Below, one piece after another: positions 7,751 to 15,597 of a stretch of 64,000 nt of DNA; the stretch's first letter is position 1; each line of letters begins with the position of its first letter. The notes under the pieces were generated by a model. That model did no database searches. It was not told the DNA's origin and was given only the letters and a program-made list of their open reading frames with translations. A program made the translations under genes and the position numbers. The stretch is from Nonlabens xiamenensis (GTDB lineage Bacteria; Bacteroidota; Bacteroidia; Flavobacteriales; Flavobacteriaceae), in the NCBI RefSeq assembly GCF_003865345.1, contig NZ_RMVE01000002.1, positions 1 to 64,000 of the forward strand. The letters are read 5' to 3'.

Positions 7751-9525
7751 TGACAAAGGGTAAATACTTATCGCTTCTATTACTATTTGTAGTAGGACCT
7801 GTCATCCTGGCACAAACAGGTTCCCTTGACCCAATCAAGGAGCTGATAGACACCAAAGATTTTAAACAAGCCAAGCGTTTACTGCATCAACAAGATACGC
7901 TAAAGATGGCTAGTACTACAAAAGCCAGGTTTCAATATCTAAAAGCCCTGGTATTAAACGGCCAGGGCAGTGATGATATCACAGTATTTAAACAATTGCT
8001 TAAAGCAAAAAACCAGGTTCCAAAAAGTGAACCTGAGCTTTTATTTGATATCAACGATGAGCTCATATACACCTACGTCTCAAACATCGAAGATGGCAAT
8101 AGTCCGCAGCGGCTGGTGCAAGAAAATTGTAATCTTGCGCGCCGGCTTAACGACCCTATAAAACTGATCAAGTGTGACTTCTACCAACTTAGTATGTTGG
8201 ACTTTGGAAAGGAAGGTGATTTGAACAAGGGCCTCGCCTTACTCAGACAAAGCAGGAGTCGGGCAGAAAAGGCTAGGCTGGATGAAACCTTAATGGACAT
8301 TCAGGCCAATCTATCCGTTTTTTACGATTTGGCCGGACAAACCGATTCAGCTTTGTACTTTTTAGATCAGGTAATACCTTACTATCAGAACAAGAAAGAT
8401 TCTGTCATTGTTAAGGATATGTATCTGAATAAGGCCAAAACTTTAAAAAATGCTGGAGCATTGGACCAGGCAATCCAGTATTACCAACTGACCTTGGAAG
8501 ACTATGGACCACTGACAGACCTGACCAAAAAAAACATGGTGTTGCTCGACCTTGCCGATACTTACTATCTCAATGGTGATTATCAGCAAAGTGCTGAAAT
8601 TTACCAGCAAAAAGCCAGTTTAACGGATTCTCTTCAGGACGCCGCAACCGCCAGATCTATTGAAGACCTGGAAGCCAAATACCAAACCGCACAAAAGGAA
8701 AGTGAATTACTAGAGTCAGAAGCTGAACTACAACGCAACCGTGCGCAACTATTTGCAGTATCTGGGATAGCTTTACTCCTATTGCTGGCTGCTGGAATGA
8801 TTTATAACAATCAACGCAAAAAGCGTCAGTTGGCCATCAAACAAAGAGAGCTGGAAAAACAACGAGCAGATTCAATACTCAAAAACCAAGAATTGGCCAC
8901 CATTGACGCCATGATTTCAGGGCAGGAAAAAGAACGCAAAAGACTGGCAGAAGAACTACACGACAATTTAGGGAGTTCGCTGACCACCGTGCGACTGTAT
9001 TTTGAGGAATTGAAAAAAAATGTTCCAACCCAGCAGGCTCAACTTGTATACGACCGTGCCGAACAGCTGTTAAATGACACTTATGAAACCATCAGGCAAT
9101 TGTCCCATCGTAAAAATAGTGGTGTTCTTGCTAGTCAAGGTTTGATACCCTCGATTGAAAATTTGGCGGGCAAAATTAGCCTGGGAAACAAAACTGAGGT
9201 AAAAGTCCTACATCATGGATTAGATAAACGACTGGACAATAGCTTGGAACTACTTATTTTCAGAAGTATCCAAGAATTGTTGAGCAATGTTATCAGACAT
9301 GCCAATGCCAGCATAGTTACTATAAGTTTGACCGCCCATGAAAAAGATATCAATATCATGGTCGAAGATAATGGAGATGGATTTGACCCAACCTATTTAC
9401 CCGAAACAAGTGGTATGGGCTTGAGTAATATTGAAAAACGCATTGAAGCCCTAGAGGGTAGTTTTGAAATTGATTCAGATCCTCGTCGAGGGACAACCAT
9501 AACCATTGATATTCCAATCATATGA
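7750..9525 (+). CDS. Sensor histidine kinase, NarL/DesK class, with N-terminal TPR sensor region
   Basis: 591 residues, GTG start overlapping the preceding stop by one base. Order: signal peptide (to about 22, ending VILAQ), a region of about 290 residues with TPR-like helices (for example the repeats around ALYFLDQVIPYYQNK and QAIQYYQLTLEDYG), one membrane helix at about 335-352, a coiled coil, then a HisKA_3 domain with phospho-acceptor His404 in EELHDNLGSS, and a HATPase domain with N and G boxes (EDNGDGFDP, GMGLSNI, GTTITI). The TPR part therefore lies in the periplasm. It phosphorylates the response regulator encoded next, with which it overlaps by four bases (ATGA). Confidence 0.92.
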   Translation: MTKGKYLSLLLLFVVGPVILAQTGSLDPIKELIDTKDFKQAKRLLHQQDTLKMASTTKARFQYLKALVLNGQGSDDITVFKQLLKAKNQVPKSEPELLFDINDELIYTYVSNIEDGNSPQRLVQENCNLARRLNDPIKLIKCDFYQLSMLDFGKEGDLNKGLALLRQSRSRAEKARLDETLMDIQANLSVFYDLAGQTDSALYFLDQVIPYYQNKKDSVIVKDMYLNKAKTLKNAGALDQAIQYYQLTLEDYGPLTDLTKKNMVLLDLADTYYLNGDYQQSAEIYQQKASLTDSLQDAATARSIEDLEAKYQTAQKESELLESEAELQRNRAQLFAVSGIALLLLLAAGMIYNNQRKKRQLAIKQRELEKQRADSILKNQELATIDAMISGQEKERKRLAEELHDNLGSSLTTVRLYFEELKKNVPTQQAQLVYDRAEQLLNDTYETIRQLSHRKNSGVLASQGLIPSIENLAGKISLGNKTEVKVLHHGLDKRLDNSLELLIFRSIQELLSNVIRHANASIVTISLTAHEKDINIMVEDNGDGFDPTYLPETSGMGLSNIEKRIEALEGSFEIDSDPRRGTTITIDIPII

Positions 9526-10148
9526 TACAATTACTTATTGCTGAAGATCATGAATCGCTCATAGATGGAATTCAATTGCTATTCAAATATGACGAAGAAA
9601 TCAACATTTTGGATACCGCGAAAGATGGGAAGGAACTCTTGGAAATTCTCGAACACAAAAAACCAGATGTACTGTTGACAGATGTGAGTATGCCTCGCAT
9701 GAATGGTATTCAACTCTGTGAAAAAGCGCTAGAGAAACAACCCAATCTTAAAATTATTGCTTTTTCCATGTTTGAAAATGAAGAAGCGATTAGGGATATG
9801 CTTGAGGCAGGTGCTCGAGGCTATATACTCAAACGTCGACCGCTGGAAGAGGTCCGCAATGCCATCAAAGCAGTTTATCGAGGTGAAAGATACTTTGACT
9901 CTTCCATTGCTATTGACAGTATTGAAAAGGAAGAGAAATCAGATCAAATCACATTATTATCTCCTAGTGAATCCGAAATCCTTAAATTGATCGCGCAAGG
10001 AAAGAGTAGTTCAGAAATTGCGGCCATCAGATTTACAGCGGTAAGTACTATTTCAAAACATCGCAAAAACATGATTCAAAAACTGGGTCTTAAAGGCAAA
10101 GGCGAACTCATGCGGTACGCACTTTCTCAATTCAAACACTATAAATAA
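9522..10148 (+). CDS. NarL/LuxR-family response regulator, partner of the TPR kinase
   Basis: 208 residues. The receiver domain (1-125) has the acidic pocket at AED (residues 7-9), phospho-acceptor Asp54 in LLTDVSMP and the Lys in YILKRRP. The C-terminal LuxR-type helix-turn-helix (about 143-205) reads LLSPSESEILKLIAQGKSS and ends with the conserved KLGLKGKGEL segment. The start overlaps the kinase stop as ATGA. NarL-type regulators bind TACYYMT-like heptamers; two such sites flank this operon, so autoregulation is likely but not shown. Confidence 0.93.
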   Translation: MIQLLIAEDHESLIDGIQLLFKYDEEINILDTAKDGKELLEILEHKKPDVLLTDVSMPRMNGIQLCEKALEKQPNLKIIAFSMFENEEAIRDMLEAGARGYILKRRPLEEVRNAIKAVYRGERYFDSSIAIDSIEKEEKSDQITLLSPSESEILKLIAQGKSSSEIAAIRFTAVSTISKHRKNMIQKLGLKGKGELMRYALSQFKHYK

Positions 10149-10230
10149 AGACAGGGAAAATTACCGTTAAACGGATTTATTATCTTTTGTTAATTTTTAT
10201 AAGTTTTTCAACCAATATTCCTACAACAAA

Positions 10231-10278
10231 ATACCCATAAAGGGGTATTCCAATTTCGACAGATGGCTCTTAATTTTG
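10231..10278 (+). promoter_or_regulatory. Second NarL-type dyad with adjoining promoter
   Basis: ATACCCATAAAGGGGTAT at 10231-10248 has the same 6-bp arms and 6-bp spacer as the site at 7130. Read as heptamers, TACCCAT-AA-AGGGGTA matches TACYYMT-N2-AKRRGTA at all 14 positions. TTC at 10248-10250 takes the -33 place, and after 20 bases comes TAATTTTG (10271-10278), a perfect TAnnTTTG box. The 16 bases from 10269 match 14 of 16 bases from 7167, so the two promoters share both operator and core. The expected start is near 10285. Confidence 0.6.
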
Positions 10279-10284
10279 AACCAA

Positions 10285-10378
10285 CACTTAACCAACCAAA
10301 CGAATTACATTTTTAGGGGGAAGAAAGTCTTCAGCAGACTTTCGAAGAACTGTCGGCATTCACCGGCAGTTTTTATTT
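10285..10378 (+). ncRNA. Candidate small RNA of about 95 nt driven by the NarL-type promoter
   Basis: Between the promoter box at 10271 and the terminator the predicted transcript has a single-stranded leader, a perfect 8-bp hairpin (10323-10330 with 10336-10343, loop TCAGC) and the terminator hairpin. It contains no ATG-led frame. Alternatively this is only the 3' untranslated end of the two-component mRNA. No known RNA family is recognised. Confidence 0.4.
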
Positions 10379-10379
10379 T
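10348..10379 (+). terminator. Rho-independent terminator after the two-component operon
   Basis: A 9-bp stem (10348-10356 with 10363-10371, one G-U pair), a 6-base loop and TTTTATTTT. It ends the operon and the candidate small RNA. Confidence 0.8.
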
Positions 10380-10522
10380 ACAACATTTCGGTAAGCTCTT
10401 ACCATATTCCTACTGAGCTTGGTCAATTAATGTCAATCCAGTGAGAGACTGCAGTTGGAATGATTTAATACTGGAATCAGGCTAAAATCTAATTTGTTGT
10501 GCTGTAAATTTTGCGTTCATCG

Positions 10523-10530
10523 TATATTTG
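10523..10530 (+). promoter_or_regulatory. -7 box (TATATTTG) of the SRPBCC gene
   Basis: Perfect TAnnTTTG. A TTG lies 23 bases upstream at 10497-10499, slightly far. The box contains the TTG that would be the most upstream start of the gene, so translation must begin later. Confidence 0.5.
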
Positions 10531-10548
10531 GATGAAATGCCAACGTTT

Positions 10549-11571
10549 ATGAAAGCCCTCAAGTACATTTTATTATTACTACTCATCCTGATCATTGGAG
10601 GTGCGATCTATTTTGCCCTTTTGGATGGAACATACGATATTACAGAAACCAAAGTGATCGATGCTCCGCCGTCATTAGTCTATGAGGAGATCGAGGATTT
10701 TAAAAACTGGGAAAACTGGAATGGTTGGTTAGATAAAGAAGATGTAGAACTCACATTAGGCCAGCAAACCAGTGGCGTAGATGCCTATTTTACCTTTGAA
10801 GATGAACATGGCGATGGTAAAATGGTCATCACCGGCCTTGATCCCAATAAAAGAGTATCTATGGACATGACTTACGACAGTGGGCTCGCAGTTTCTAATA
10901 GCGACGTGACCATGGTCCTGGAACCTGTCGAACAGGGTACCCAAATCACCTGGAACATCAAAGGCGAGCAAGGATTGATCGAGAAAGCCGTAGGTAAAGT
11001 TTTTGGTATTGATATGGAAGAAGAAATTCGCCCCATGTACACCCAAAGTTTAAATCAGCTGGATGCTCATCTTCAAAAGGAAATGGCCATTTATAGCACG
11101 AATGTAGATGGTATTATACAAACGGGTGGAGGCTACTATCTCTATATGTCCTCAAGTGCCAATATGGATAATTTTTCTGCAATCATGGGTCAAATGCTTC
11201 AGAATATCATGGCATATATGCAGCGAAATAACATAGATATGTACGGGATGCCTATGAGTATCTATGAAAAATTTGATCCTACCAATAATAGTGTGATCTT
11301 TTCTGCAGCCATACCGGTTAAGGATAGAGTAATCACTGAGACCGATAGTAATGTGTTATGTAGTTATCGCGAACCAGGAAAAGCGGTTAAAGTGACACTC
11401 AAAGGTTCTTACGAACACTTGCAGGAAGCATGGAATCAAGGTCAGAATTTTATTCAACAAAATGGACTCCAAGAGGCTGAAGCCCCACCTTATGAGATTT
11501 ATAAAACTGATCCAAGCCTGACACCTAATCCGGCAAATTTCCTGACGGAAGTATACCTGCCAATTCAATAA
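10549..11571 (+). CDS. Membrane-anchored SRPBCC protein with GyrI-like C-terminal domain
   Basis: 340 residues from the ATG at 10549; an ATG at 10537 is also possible, while the TTG at 10528 lies inside the promoter box. A single N-terminal membrane helix (YILLLLLILIIGGAIYFALL) precedes an SRPBCC (START-like, polyketide cyclase) domain at about 25-175, which begins with the usual strand leading to IDAPPSLVYEEIEDF and WENWNGW. The rest resembles the GyrI/AraC effector-binding fold. Both folds hold small hydrophobic ligands, so a binding rather than a catalytic role is likely. Ligand unknown. crcB follows six bases later, probably in the same transcript. Confidence 0.75.
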   Translation: MKALKYILLLLLILIIGGAIYFALLDGTYDITETKVIDAPPSLVYEEIEDFKNWENWNGWLDKEDVELTLGQQTSGVDAYFTFEDEHGDGKMVITGLDPNKRVSMDMTYDSGLAVSNSDVTMVLEPVEQGTQITWNIKGEQGLIEKAVGKVFGIDMEEEIRPMYTQSLNQLDAHLQKEMAIYSTNVDGIIQTGGGYYLYMSSSANMDNFSAIMGQMLQNIMAYMQRNNIDMYGMPMSIYEKFDPTNNSVIFSAAIPVKDRVITETDSNVLCSYREPGKAVKVTLKGSYEHLQEAWNQGQNFIQQNGLQEAEAPPYEIYKTDPSLTPNPANFLTEVYLPIQ

Positions 11572-11577
11572 TAAATA

Positions 11578-11946
11578 ATGAAGGAACTCCTTTTGGTCTT
11601 TGTAGGAGGTGGATTAGGATCTAGTTTGCGATATTGGATCGCTATCCTAATCAATTCTCAGGGAATTAAATGGATTCCTACATTGAGCGTCAATGTAATG
11701 GGATGTTTGCTGTTGGGCCTAATCATAGGCTTATGGCACAGAGAAAATATATCAGAAACCTGGTTCCTGCTTCTGGGTATAGGTTTTTGCGGAGGTCTGA
11801 CCACTTTTTCCACCTTTGGAGCAGAACTATTTCAACTACTAAAAGCCGGTGACATAGCACAGGCTTCAGGTTATTTAGTGGCAAGTATTGTGTTAGGAAC
11901 TTTGGTATTGAGTATAAGTTATTTTGGTGTTCAGCGGCTTATCTGA
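11578..11946 (+). CDS. crcB: Fluoride ion channel CrcB/FluC
   Basis: 122 residues with four membrane helices. Family motifs: GGGLGSSLRY near the N-terminus, the Asn motif in SVNVMGCLLLG, and the pore signature GFCGGLTTFSTF. FluC dimers export fluoride from the cytoplasm. No fluoride riboswitch is seen upstream; only six bases separate it from the preceding gene. Its 3' end overlaps the convergent small membrane gene by eight bases. Confidence 0.93.
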   Translation: MKELLLVFVGGGLGSSLRYWIAILINSQGIKWIPTLSVNVMGCLLLGLIIGLWHRENISETWFLLLGIGFCGGLTTFSTFGAELFQLLKAGDIAQASGYLVASIVLGTLVLSISYFGVQRLI

Positions 11947-12157
11947 CTTGAGTAGTTTCAATAGATGATTTTTTTACAGATCGACGCGCCAAACGATTAC
12001 CCGCAAAAAATAATTTGGCCAATAATAGAATAACCAAAATATCTGCAGCAATCAGAAATGTGATGCGCAAAAGTGTTGTCAATGGCGTATCAAAATTGAA
12101 GCCTACGATTCCTGTCAAACCAGTAATGATAGCTAATACGAGTATAAAACGATTCAT
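11939..12157 (-). CDS. Small two-helix membrane protein, 72 residues
   Basis: Two hydrophobic helices (about 4-22 and 28-53) with a GFNFDTP turn between, then a basic tail. The layout recalls small DUF1328/YtjA-type proteins, but the match is not firm. It converges with and overlaps crcB by eight bases, and a clear start is preceded by a non-coding gap of over 200 bases. Function unknown. Confidence 0.6.
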   Translation of the reverse strand: MNRFILVLAIITGLTGIVGFNFDTPLTTLLRITFLIAADILVILLLAKLFFAGNRLARRSVKKSSIETTQVR

Positions 12158-12255
12158 AGTAATGTTTTAATTTGATTACAAAAATCAACCATATGTGGTA
12201 TCCAACTAGTTAATGCCTTATCAATTACCTATTATTTAACTTGTTTTACTAAATT

Positions 12256-12279
12256 GTTCATAAGTTCGGTTTTATGAAC
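12256..12279. repeat. 8-bp inverted repeat upstream of the SUKH gene
   Basis: GTTCATAA, eight bases, TTATGAAC. It lies about 90 bases before the start at 12369 and has no T-run. It may be an operator; not demonstrated. Confidence 0.35.
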
Positions 12280-12368
12280 CCAATTATTGCAGAAACGGAT
12301 TTGCCACGATCGACTGCCATGAATAAGTTCCTCAAATCACAACGGCGAAGTATTTAATTGAAAGTCAG

Positions 12369-12971
12369 ATGAAGCAAAATCAGATAGATCAAATTATAGC
12401 ACAACTAAAGAATCAATCCATTTCATTTGATCGAGGTCTATCATCCGAAGAGATCTATAGAATAAAAAAGCAATTTGAGATCGTGTTTCCGGCCGACCTA
12501 AAAATGTTTTTATGTGCCGCGCTCCCTGTCAATCCAGGATTTGTTCACTGGCGATATGCATTGAATAGTGAAAAAGGCAAAGCTGAGCTGGAGCGCCGAC
12601 TGAATGCACCCTTGGAAGGTTTATTGTTTGACATTAAGCACAACTCATTTTGGTTCAAACATTGGGGAACACAACCTGATAGTTTTGAAGAAAAAAAGCG
12701 AGTAGTCATAGATGATATGGCTAGGCAACCTCTGTTGATTCCCATTTATTCACATCGATATATGCCCAGTGCTCCCACAGAACCAGGAAATCCAGTTTAT
12801 TCGGTTTATCAAACAGACATTATCCGTTATGGAGTTGACCTGATTGACTATTTTAAAAATGAATTCGGCGTTGCTGGTTTACATCCCCAAAACTTCTCCC
12901 ACACAGAGAAGCGTATTGACTTTTGGGATGATTTGGTGGATTTTAATAATTCCCAGGAAGGAAACAACTGA
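12369..12971 (+). CDS. SMI1/KNR4 (SUKH) domain protein
   Basis: 200 residues. SUKH features: an early helix with GLSSEEIYRIKKQFEIVFPADLK, a middle segment DIKHNSFWFKHWG, and the closing strand LIPIYSHRYMP followed by GNPVYSVYQTDIIRYG and DLIDYF. SUKH proteins are often immunity proteins against contact-dependent toxins, but many stand alone with no known role. No toxin gene is nearby, so immunity is only a possibility. The membrane peptidase gene follows 36 bases later on the same strand. Confidence 0.8.
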   Translation: MKQNQIDQIIAQLKNQSISFDRGLSSEEIYRIKKQFEIVFPADLKMFLCAALPVNPGFVHWRYALNSEKGKAELERRLNAPLEGLLFDIKHNSFWFKHWGTQPDSFEEKKRVVIDDMARQPLLIPIYSHRYMPSAPTEPGNPVYSVYQTDIIRYGVDLIDYFKNEFGVAGLHPQNFSHTEKRIDFWDDLVDFNNSQEGNN

Positions 12972-13007
12972 ACTGATAAAGAACCTTTCAACATCAACAC
13001 CAGACCG

Positions 13008-13760
13008 ATGTCTTTCACCTTTCATATCAAAGCCTTTGTCTTACTGATAATGGGCTTTATCCTATTTACGGTTATCGGAACTTTAAGTCATGAATACGGT
13101 CATATTTTAGTGGCCGAATCCTTAGGATACGAGACGCAACTGCATTACGGCAGTATGAATTATAACCCATCGGGGTATTCAAGTGACCCCAATGTGATCG
13201 CATCAAAACAATTGCGACACAAATATACTGGCCTGAGTTTCCGGGAGTGGTCGCAGATTGATCTGGATCAATATAGAATCTATCGCCAGGAAATAAGAGA
13301 TCGCTTTTACAGCGAGAAAAACAATGATTCACTATTCATCACAATAGGTGGTCCGATTCAAACCATGCTTACTGGTGTGATAGGTTTATTTAATTTAATC
13401 TATAGGCGACGGTGGAAAGCAATGCAAGCCTGGAAGTTGTGGGATTGGCTTGGTGTATTCCTTGCTTTATTTTGGTTAAGACAGGTGTCCAATCCAACTT
13501 TGGCTATTTTCCGTGAACTTATCGCGCCCAACGGTGTATGGTTTGGCGGTGATGAGGCCAAGATATCTCACCAATTGAGTCTTCCCAATGGCAGTGTAGC
13601 CATTCCTTTGGCAGTGATCGGACTTGGAATTTCCTGCTATGTGATCTTCTGCTTCATTCCTAAATCATTGCGATTTACATTTATAATCGCCGGTCTGGTG
13701 GGCGGTATATCCGGTTTTGTAGGGTGGATGCATATACTGGGGCCAGTTATTTTACCTTGA
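13008..13760 (+). CDS. Polytopic membrane protein with an M50-like HExxH zinc site
   Basis: 250 residues. HEYGH at residues 28-32 sits in the first membrane helix (GFILFTVIGTLSHEYGHILV), as in site-2-protease-type (M50) metalloproteases. About five to six membrane helices follow. The third zinc ligand of M50 proteins usually lies in an NPxxDG-like motif; here SNPTLAIFRELI, followed by GGDEAKI, is the nearest candidate, so activity is uncertain. Intramembrane cleavage of a regulator is the usual role. The stop codon is part of a 19-bp palindrome. Confidence 0.65.
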   Translation: MSFTFHIKAFVLLIMGFILFTVIGTLSHEYGHILVAESLGYETQLHYGSMNYNPSGYSSDPNVIASKQLRHKYTGLSFREWSQIDLDQYRIYRQEIRDRFYSEKNNDSLFITIGGPIQTMLTGVIGLFNLIYRRRWKAMQAWKLWDWLGVFLALFWLRQVSNPTLAIFRELIAPNGVWFGGDEAKISHQLSLPNGSVAIPLAVIGLGISCYVIFCFIPKSLRFTFIIAGLVGGISGFVGWMHILGPVILP

Positions 13761-13775
13761 TCTACCGTAGATCAA
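13757..13775. repeat. 19-bp perfect interrupted palindrome overlapping the stop of the M50-like gene
   Basis: TTGATCTAC, one central C, GTAGATCAA. A one-base centre disfavours an RNA hairpin, so a dimeric DNA-binding protein is more likely. It lies about 180 bases upstream of the LytTR promoter and 15 bases before a 20-bp palindrome-family copy. Confidence 0.6.
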
Positions 13776-13790
13776 AATGTCAACTGGGTT

Positions 13791-13806
13791 CGCTTTCGCG
13801 AAAGCG
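13791..13806. repeat. Exact palindrome copy, intergenic (20 bp self-complementary at 13789-13808)
   Basis: CGCTTTCGCGAAAGCG flanked by matching TT/AA, between the M50-like gene and the LytTR gene. Confidence 0.95.
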
Positions 13807-13934
13807 AATACCTATACGTCGCCTAACCATAACGATTAAATAGTGGCTGCATCCTATAGAAAAAGCTAGTGTTTTTCATGGTGGCGACTCGACTTAGTTA
13901 CAAGTCACGAAAATTCAATCATATAAAACTTGGC

Positions 13935-13965
13935 TTGACCTTTACATGCAATAATTCTATATTTT
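13935..13965 (+). promoter_or_regulatory. Promoter of the LytTR gene (TTG, 20 bases, TATATTTT)
   Basis: TTG at 13935-13937 and TATATTTT at 13958-13965 match the flavobacterial -33/-7 pattern except for the last base. It lies inside the longest open frame and so argues for the later ATG at 14004. Confidence 0.6.
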
Positions 13966-14003
13966 TACCCTTTTCAAACCAACGCATTCAGTATTCAATC
14001 CTT

Positions 14004-14831
14004 ATGGGTACTTTTTCTGAGTCCATAAAAAACCTGATCAGTCCGCATAATTTTTGGGCGAGAAATATAGTGGTCATCATACTGCTATCCATACTGGCCA
14101 ATCACCTTACCGAACCAGAACATTTCCCTTTTCACGAAGACTACAGCTTCCCGTGGATTCCCGTTTTGGCCTCTGTAATACTGGGTGGTATCATGCTGGT
14201 CATCGCCTACTATAACTTTGAGTATTTCAAACGCAAACACTTTGTAAATGGCATTAACGTTGGCATCCTTGTCAAATTTATGCTCAGTACGCTCTGCTAT
14301 ATCACAGTTGTTTACATCTTGTTTTATTTGACTTTGAATATTGTATTCAACGGCGTAGATGCGCTTGAGCTTTACCACTTTTTGAGTGGCTATTCCATTT
14401 CCATGATCTCCTCTGCCCTATTGATCAGCATATTGATGGCAGCAGATGTTTATGCCATTTACACACAACTTAAGTCTGATAAAAAACTTAAAATCACCTC
14501 TTCTGGCCGAGTCAGGTACATCCAATTCGATCAGCTGGCTTATTTTTTTAGCGAACATAAAATCGTAAGACTAGTCACTACAGAAGCTGAGATGATCACC
14601 ACCGATTTTAACCTGAACGAATTGGAGTCAAATCTGGAAAAGCAAGTCTTTTTTAGGGCCAATCGCCAATTCATTATACATCCCAGGGCCGTAGATCAAG
14701 TCAAATCTATTGAAAACGGAAAAATGTTGGTCAGACTTCAACCCAGTTTACCTGCCCACGAGCAAGTGGAAATCAACATCAGTCGTTATAAAAAACAGTC
14801 GCTAATGGACTGGATGGAATTACACCTGTAA
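14004..14831 (+). CDS. Membrane-bound LytTR-domain transcription regulator
   Basis: 275 residues from the ATG at 14004, chosen because a promoter lies between this and the more upstream in-frame start at 13869. Four membrane helices (about residues 20-160) precede a LytTR DNA-binding domain at about 170-275, which contains RYIQFDQLAYFFSEHKIVRL, the strand FFRANRQFIIHPRAVDQV and the closing segment INISRYKK. Unlike classic LytTR regulators it has no receiver domain, so the signal probably comes through the membrane part. Such proteins often control nearby membrane functions; the CPBP protease gene lies 115 bases downstream. Confidence 0.85.
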   Translation: MGTFSESIKNLISPHNFWARNIVVIILLSILANHLTEPEHFPFHEDYSFPWIPVLASVILGGIMLVIAYYNFEYFKRKHFVNGINVGILVKFMLSTLCYITVVYILFYLTLNIVFNGVDALELYHFLSGYSISMISSALLISILMAADVYAIYTQLKSDKKLKITSSGRVRYIQFDQLAYFFSEHKIVRLVTTEAEMITTDFNLNELESNLEKQVFFRANRQFIIHPRAVDQVKSIENGKMLVRLQPSLPAHEQVEINISRYKKQSLMDWMELHL

Positions 14832-14946
14832 ATCGGCTGTCCATTCGGTCATCAATCTGCTACCATTCAGTAGAAACCTATGGATATTACTGGAATTCAC
14901 TGAATTTTCATTGTTGCTTTGTCCCATCAACAAAATCCAACAAATA

Positions 14947-15597
14947 ATGAAAACTTTGAGTTTAAAATCCGTTTTGATTCCCATAATTGCCTTGACCATT
15001 TGTGTGCTGATATTCCAGCTTGGGTATTTTCAAATGATTCCAGTAGCCCTATTACTTCTCCTCGCAAGTTTCCTTGAGCATAAAAAAAATGGCTTTAGGT
15101 TCTTGGGCTTTCAGCGTAAAAATTTAATGGTCAAAAACCTCTTGCTCTGGGCACCTTTATGTGGGGTATTAATGTTTATGGCTTACGCGTATCTGATTTT
15201 ACCTTTGGTGACGCAATTCACAGGTCAAACTATTGATCTATCTGCATTTGATGTTTATGAAGGCGATGTAGTAAGTTGTCTGGTGTTATTGGTCTATATA
15301 TGGAGTTCTGCAGCCTTTGCCGAAGAGATCGTATTTAGGGGCTACCTTATGCAACAGTTTATCAAGTTTTTTGGATCGAGTACCCTCAGCGTGATCCTAA
15401 ACATCTTGTTGTTAGGCCTATTATTCGGATTTGTCCATTCCTATCAGGGCATCACCGGTCAGATCGTGGCAGGCATAACGGGAATGATCTTGGCGATTAT
15501 TTTTCACCTGCGCAAAAGCGATCTCTGGTTCAATATTGTGGTGCATGGCAGCATAGATACAGTGGCTGTACTGTATTTTTATTACGGATGGATATGA
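14947..15597 (+). CDS. CPBP-family intramembrane metalloprotease
   Basis: 216 residues, starting at the ATG at 14947. About six to seven membrane helices. CPBP motifs: EExxxR at residues 126-131 (AEEIVFRGYLMQ), FGFVH in the next conserved helix, and a final VHGSID. The two Glu and two His ligands are all present, so it should be active. The family includes prenyl-protein proteases and bacteriocin self-immunity proteins; this one cannot be assigned further. It may belong with the membrane LytTR regulator encoded just upstream. Confidence 0.88.
   Translation: MKTLSLKSVLIPIIALTICVLIFQLGYFQMIPVALLLLLASFLEHKKNGFRFLGFQRKNLMVKNLLLWAPLCGVLMFMAYAYLILPLVTQFTGQTIDLSAFDVYEGDVVSCLVLLVYIWSSAAFAEEIVFRGYLMQQFIKFFGSSTLSVILNILLLGLLFGFVHSYQGITGQIVAGITGMILAIIFHLRKSDLWFNIVVHGSIDTVAVLYFYYGWI

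Larger units (their letters stand above)
10149..10548. other. Regulatory intergenic stretch behind the response regulator
   Basis: Holds the second NarL-type dyad (10231-10248), a TAATTTTG -7 box, two hairpins, a terminator ending near 10379 and, further on, a small inverted repeat GGTAAG/CTTACC at 10390-10403 and the -7 box of the next gene. No protein gene is evident; an ATG at 10263 opens 17 codons but overlaps the promoter box. Confidence 0.6.

Noticed and set aside
10263-10316. 17-codon ATG-led frame in the candidate small RNA region
   Set aside because: Its start lies upstream of the predicted transcription start and it overlaps the -7 box.
12369-12971. SUKH protein as an immunity protein of a toxin system
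   Set aside because: No toxin, polymorphic-toxin or secretion gene lies nearby.
13157-13180. A dyad-like ACCCATCGGGGT inside the M50-like gene, resembling the NarL-type site
   Set aside because: The arms are not ATACCC/GGGTAT, the spacing differs, and it lies in coding sequence.
13869-14003. Longer N-terminus of the LytTR protein
   Set aside because: A TTG-N20-TATATTTT promoter lies inside this stretch, so it is probably untranscribed.
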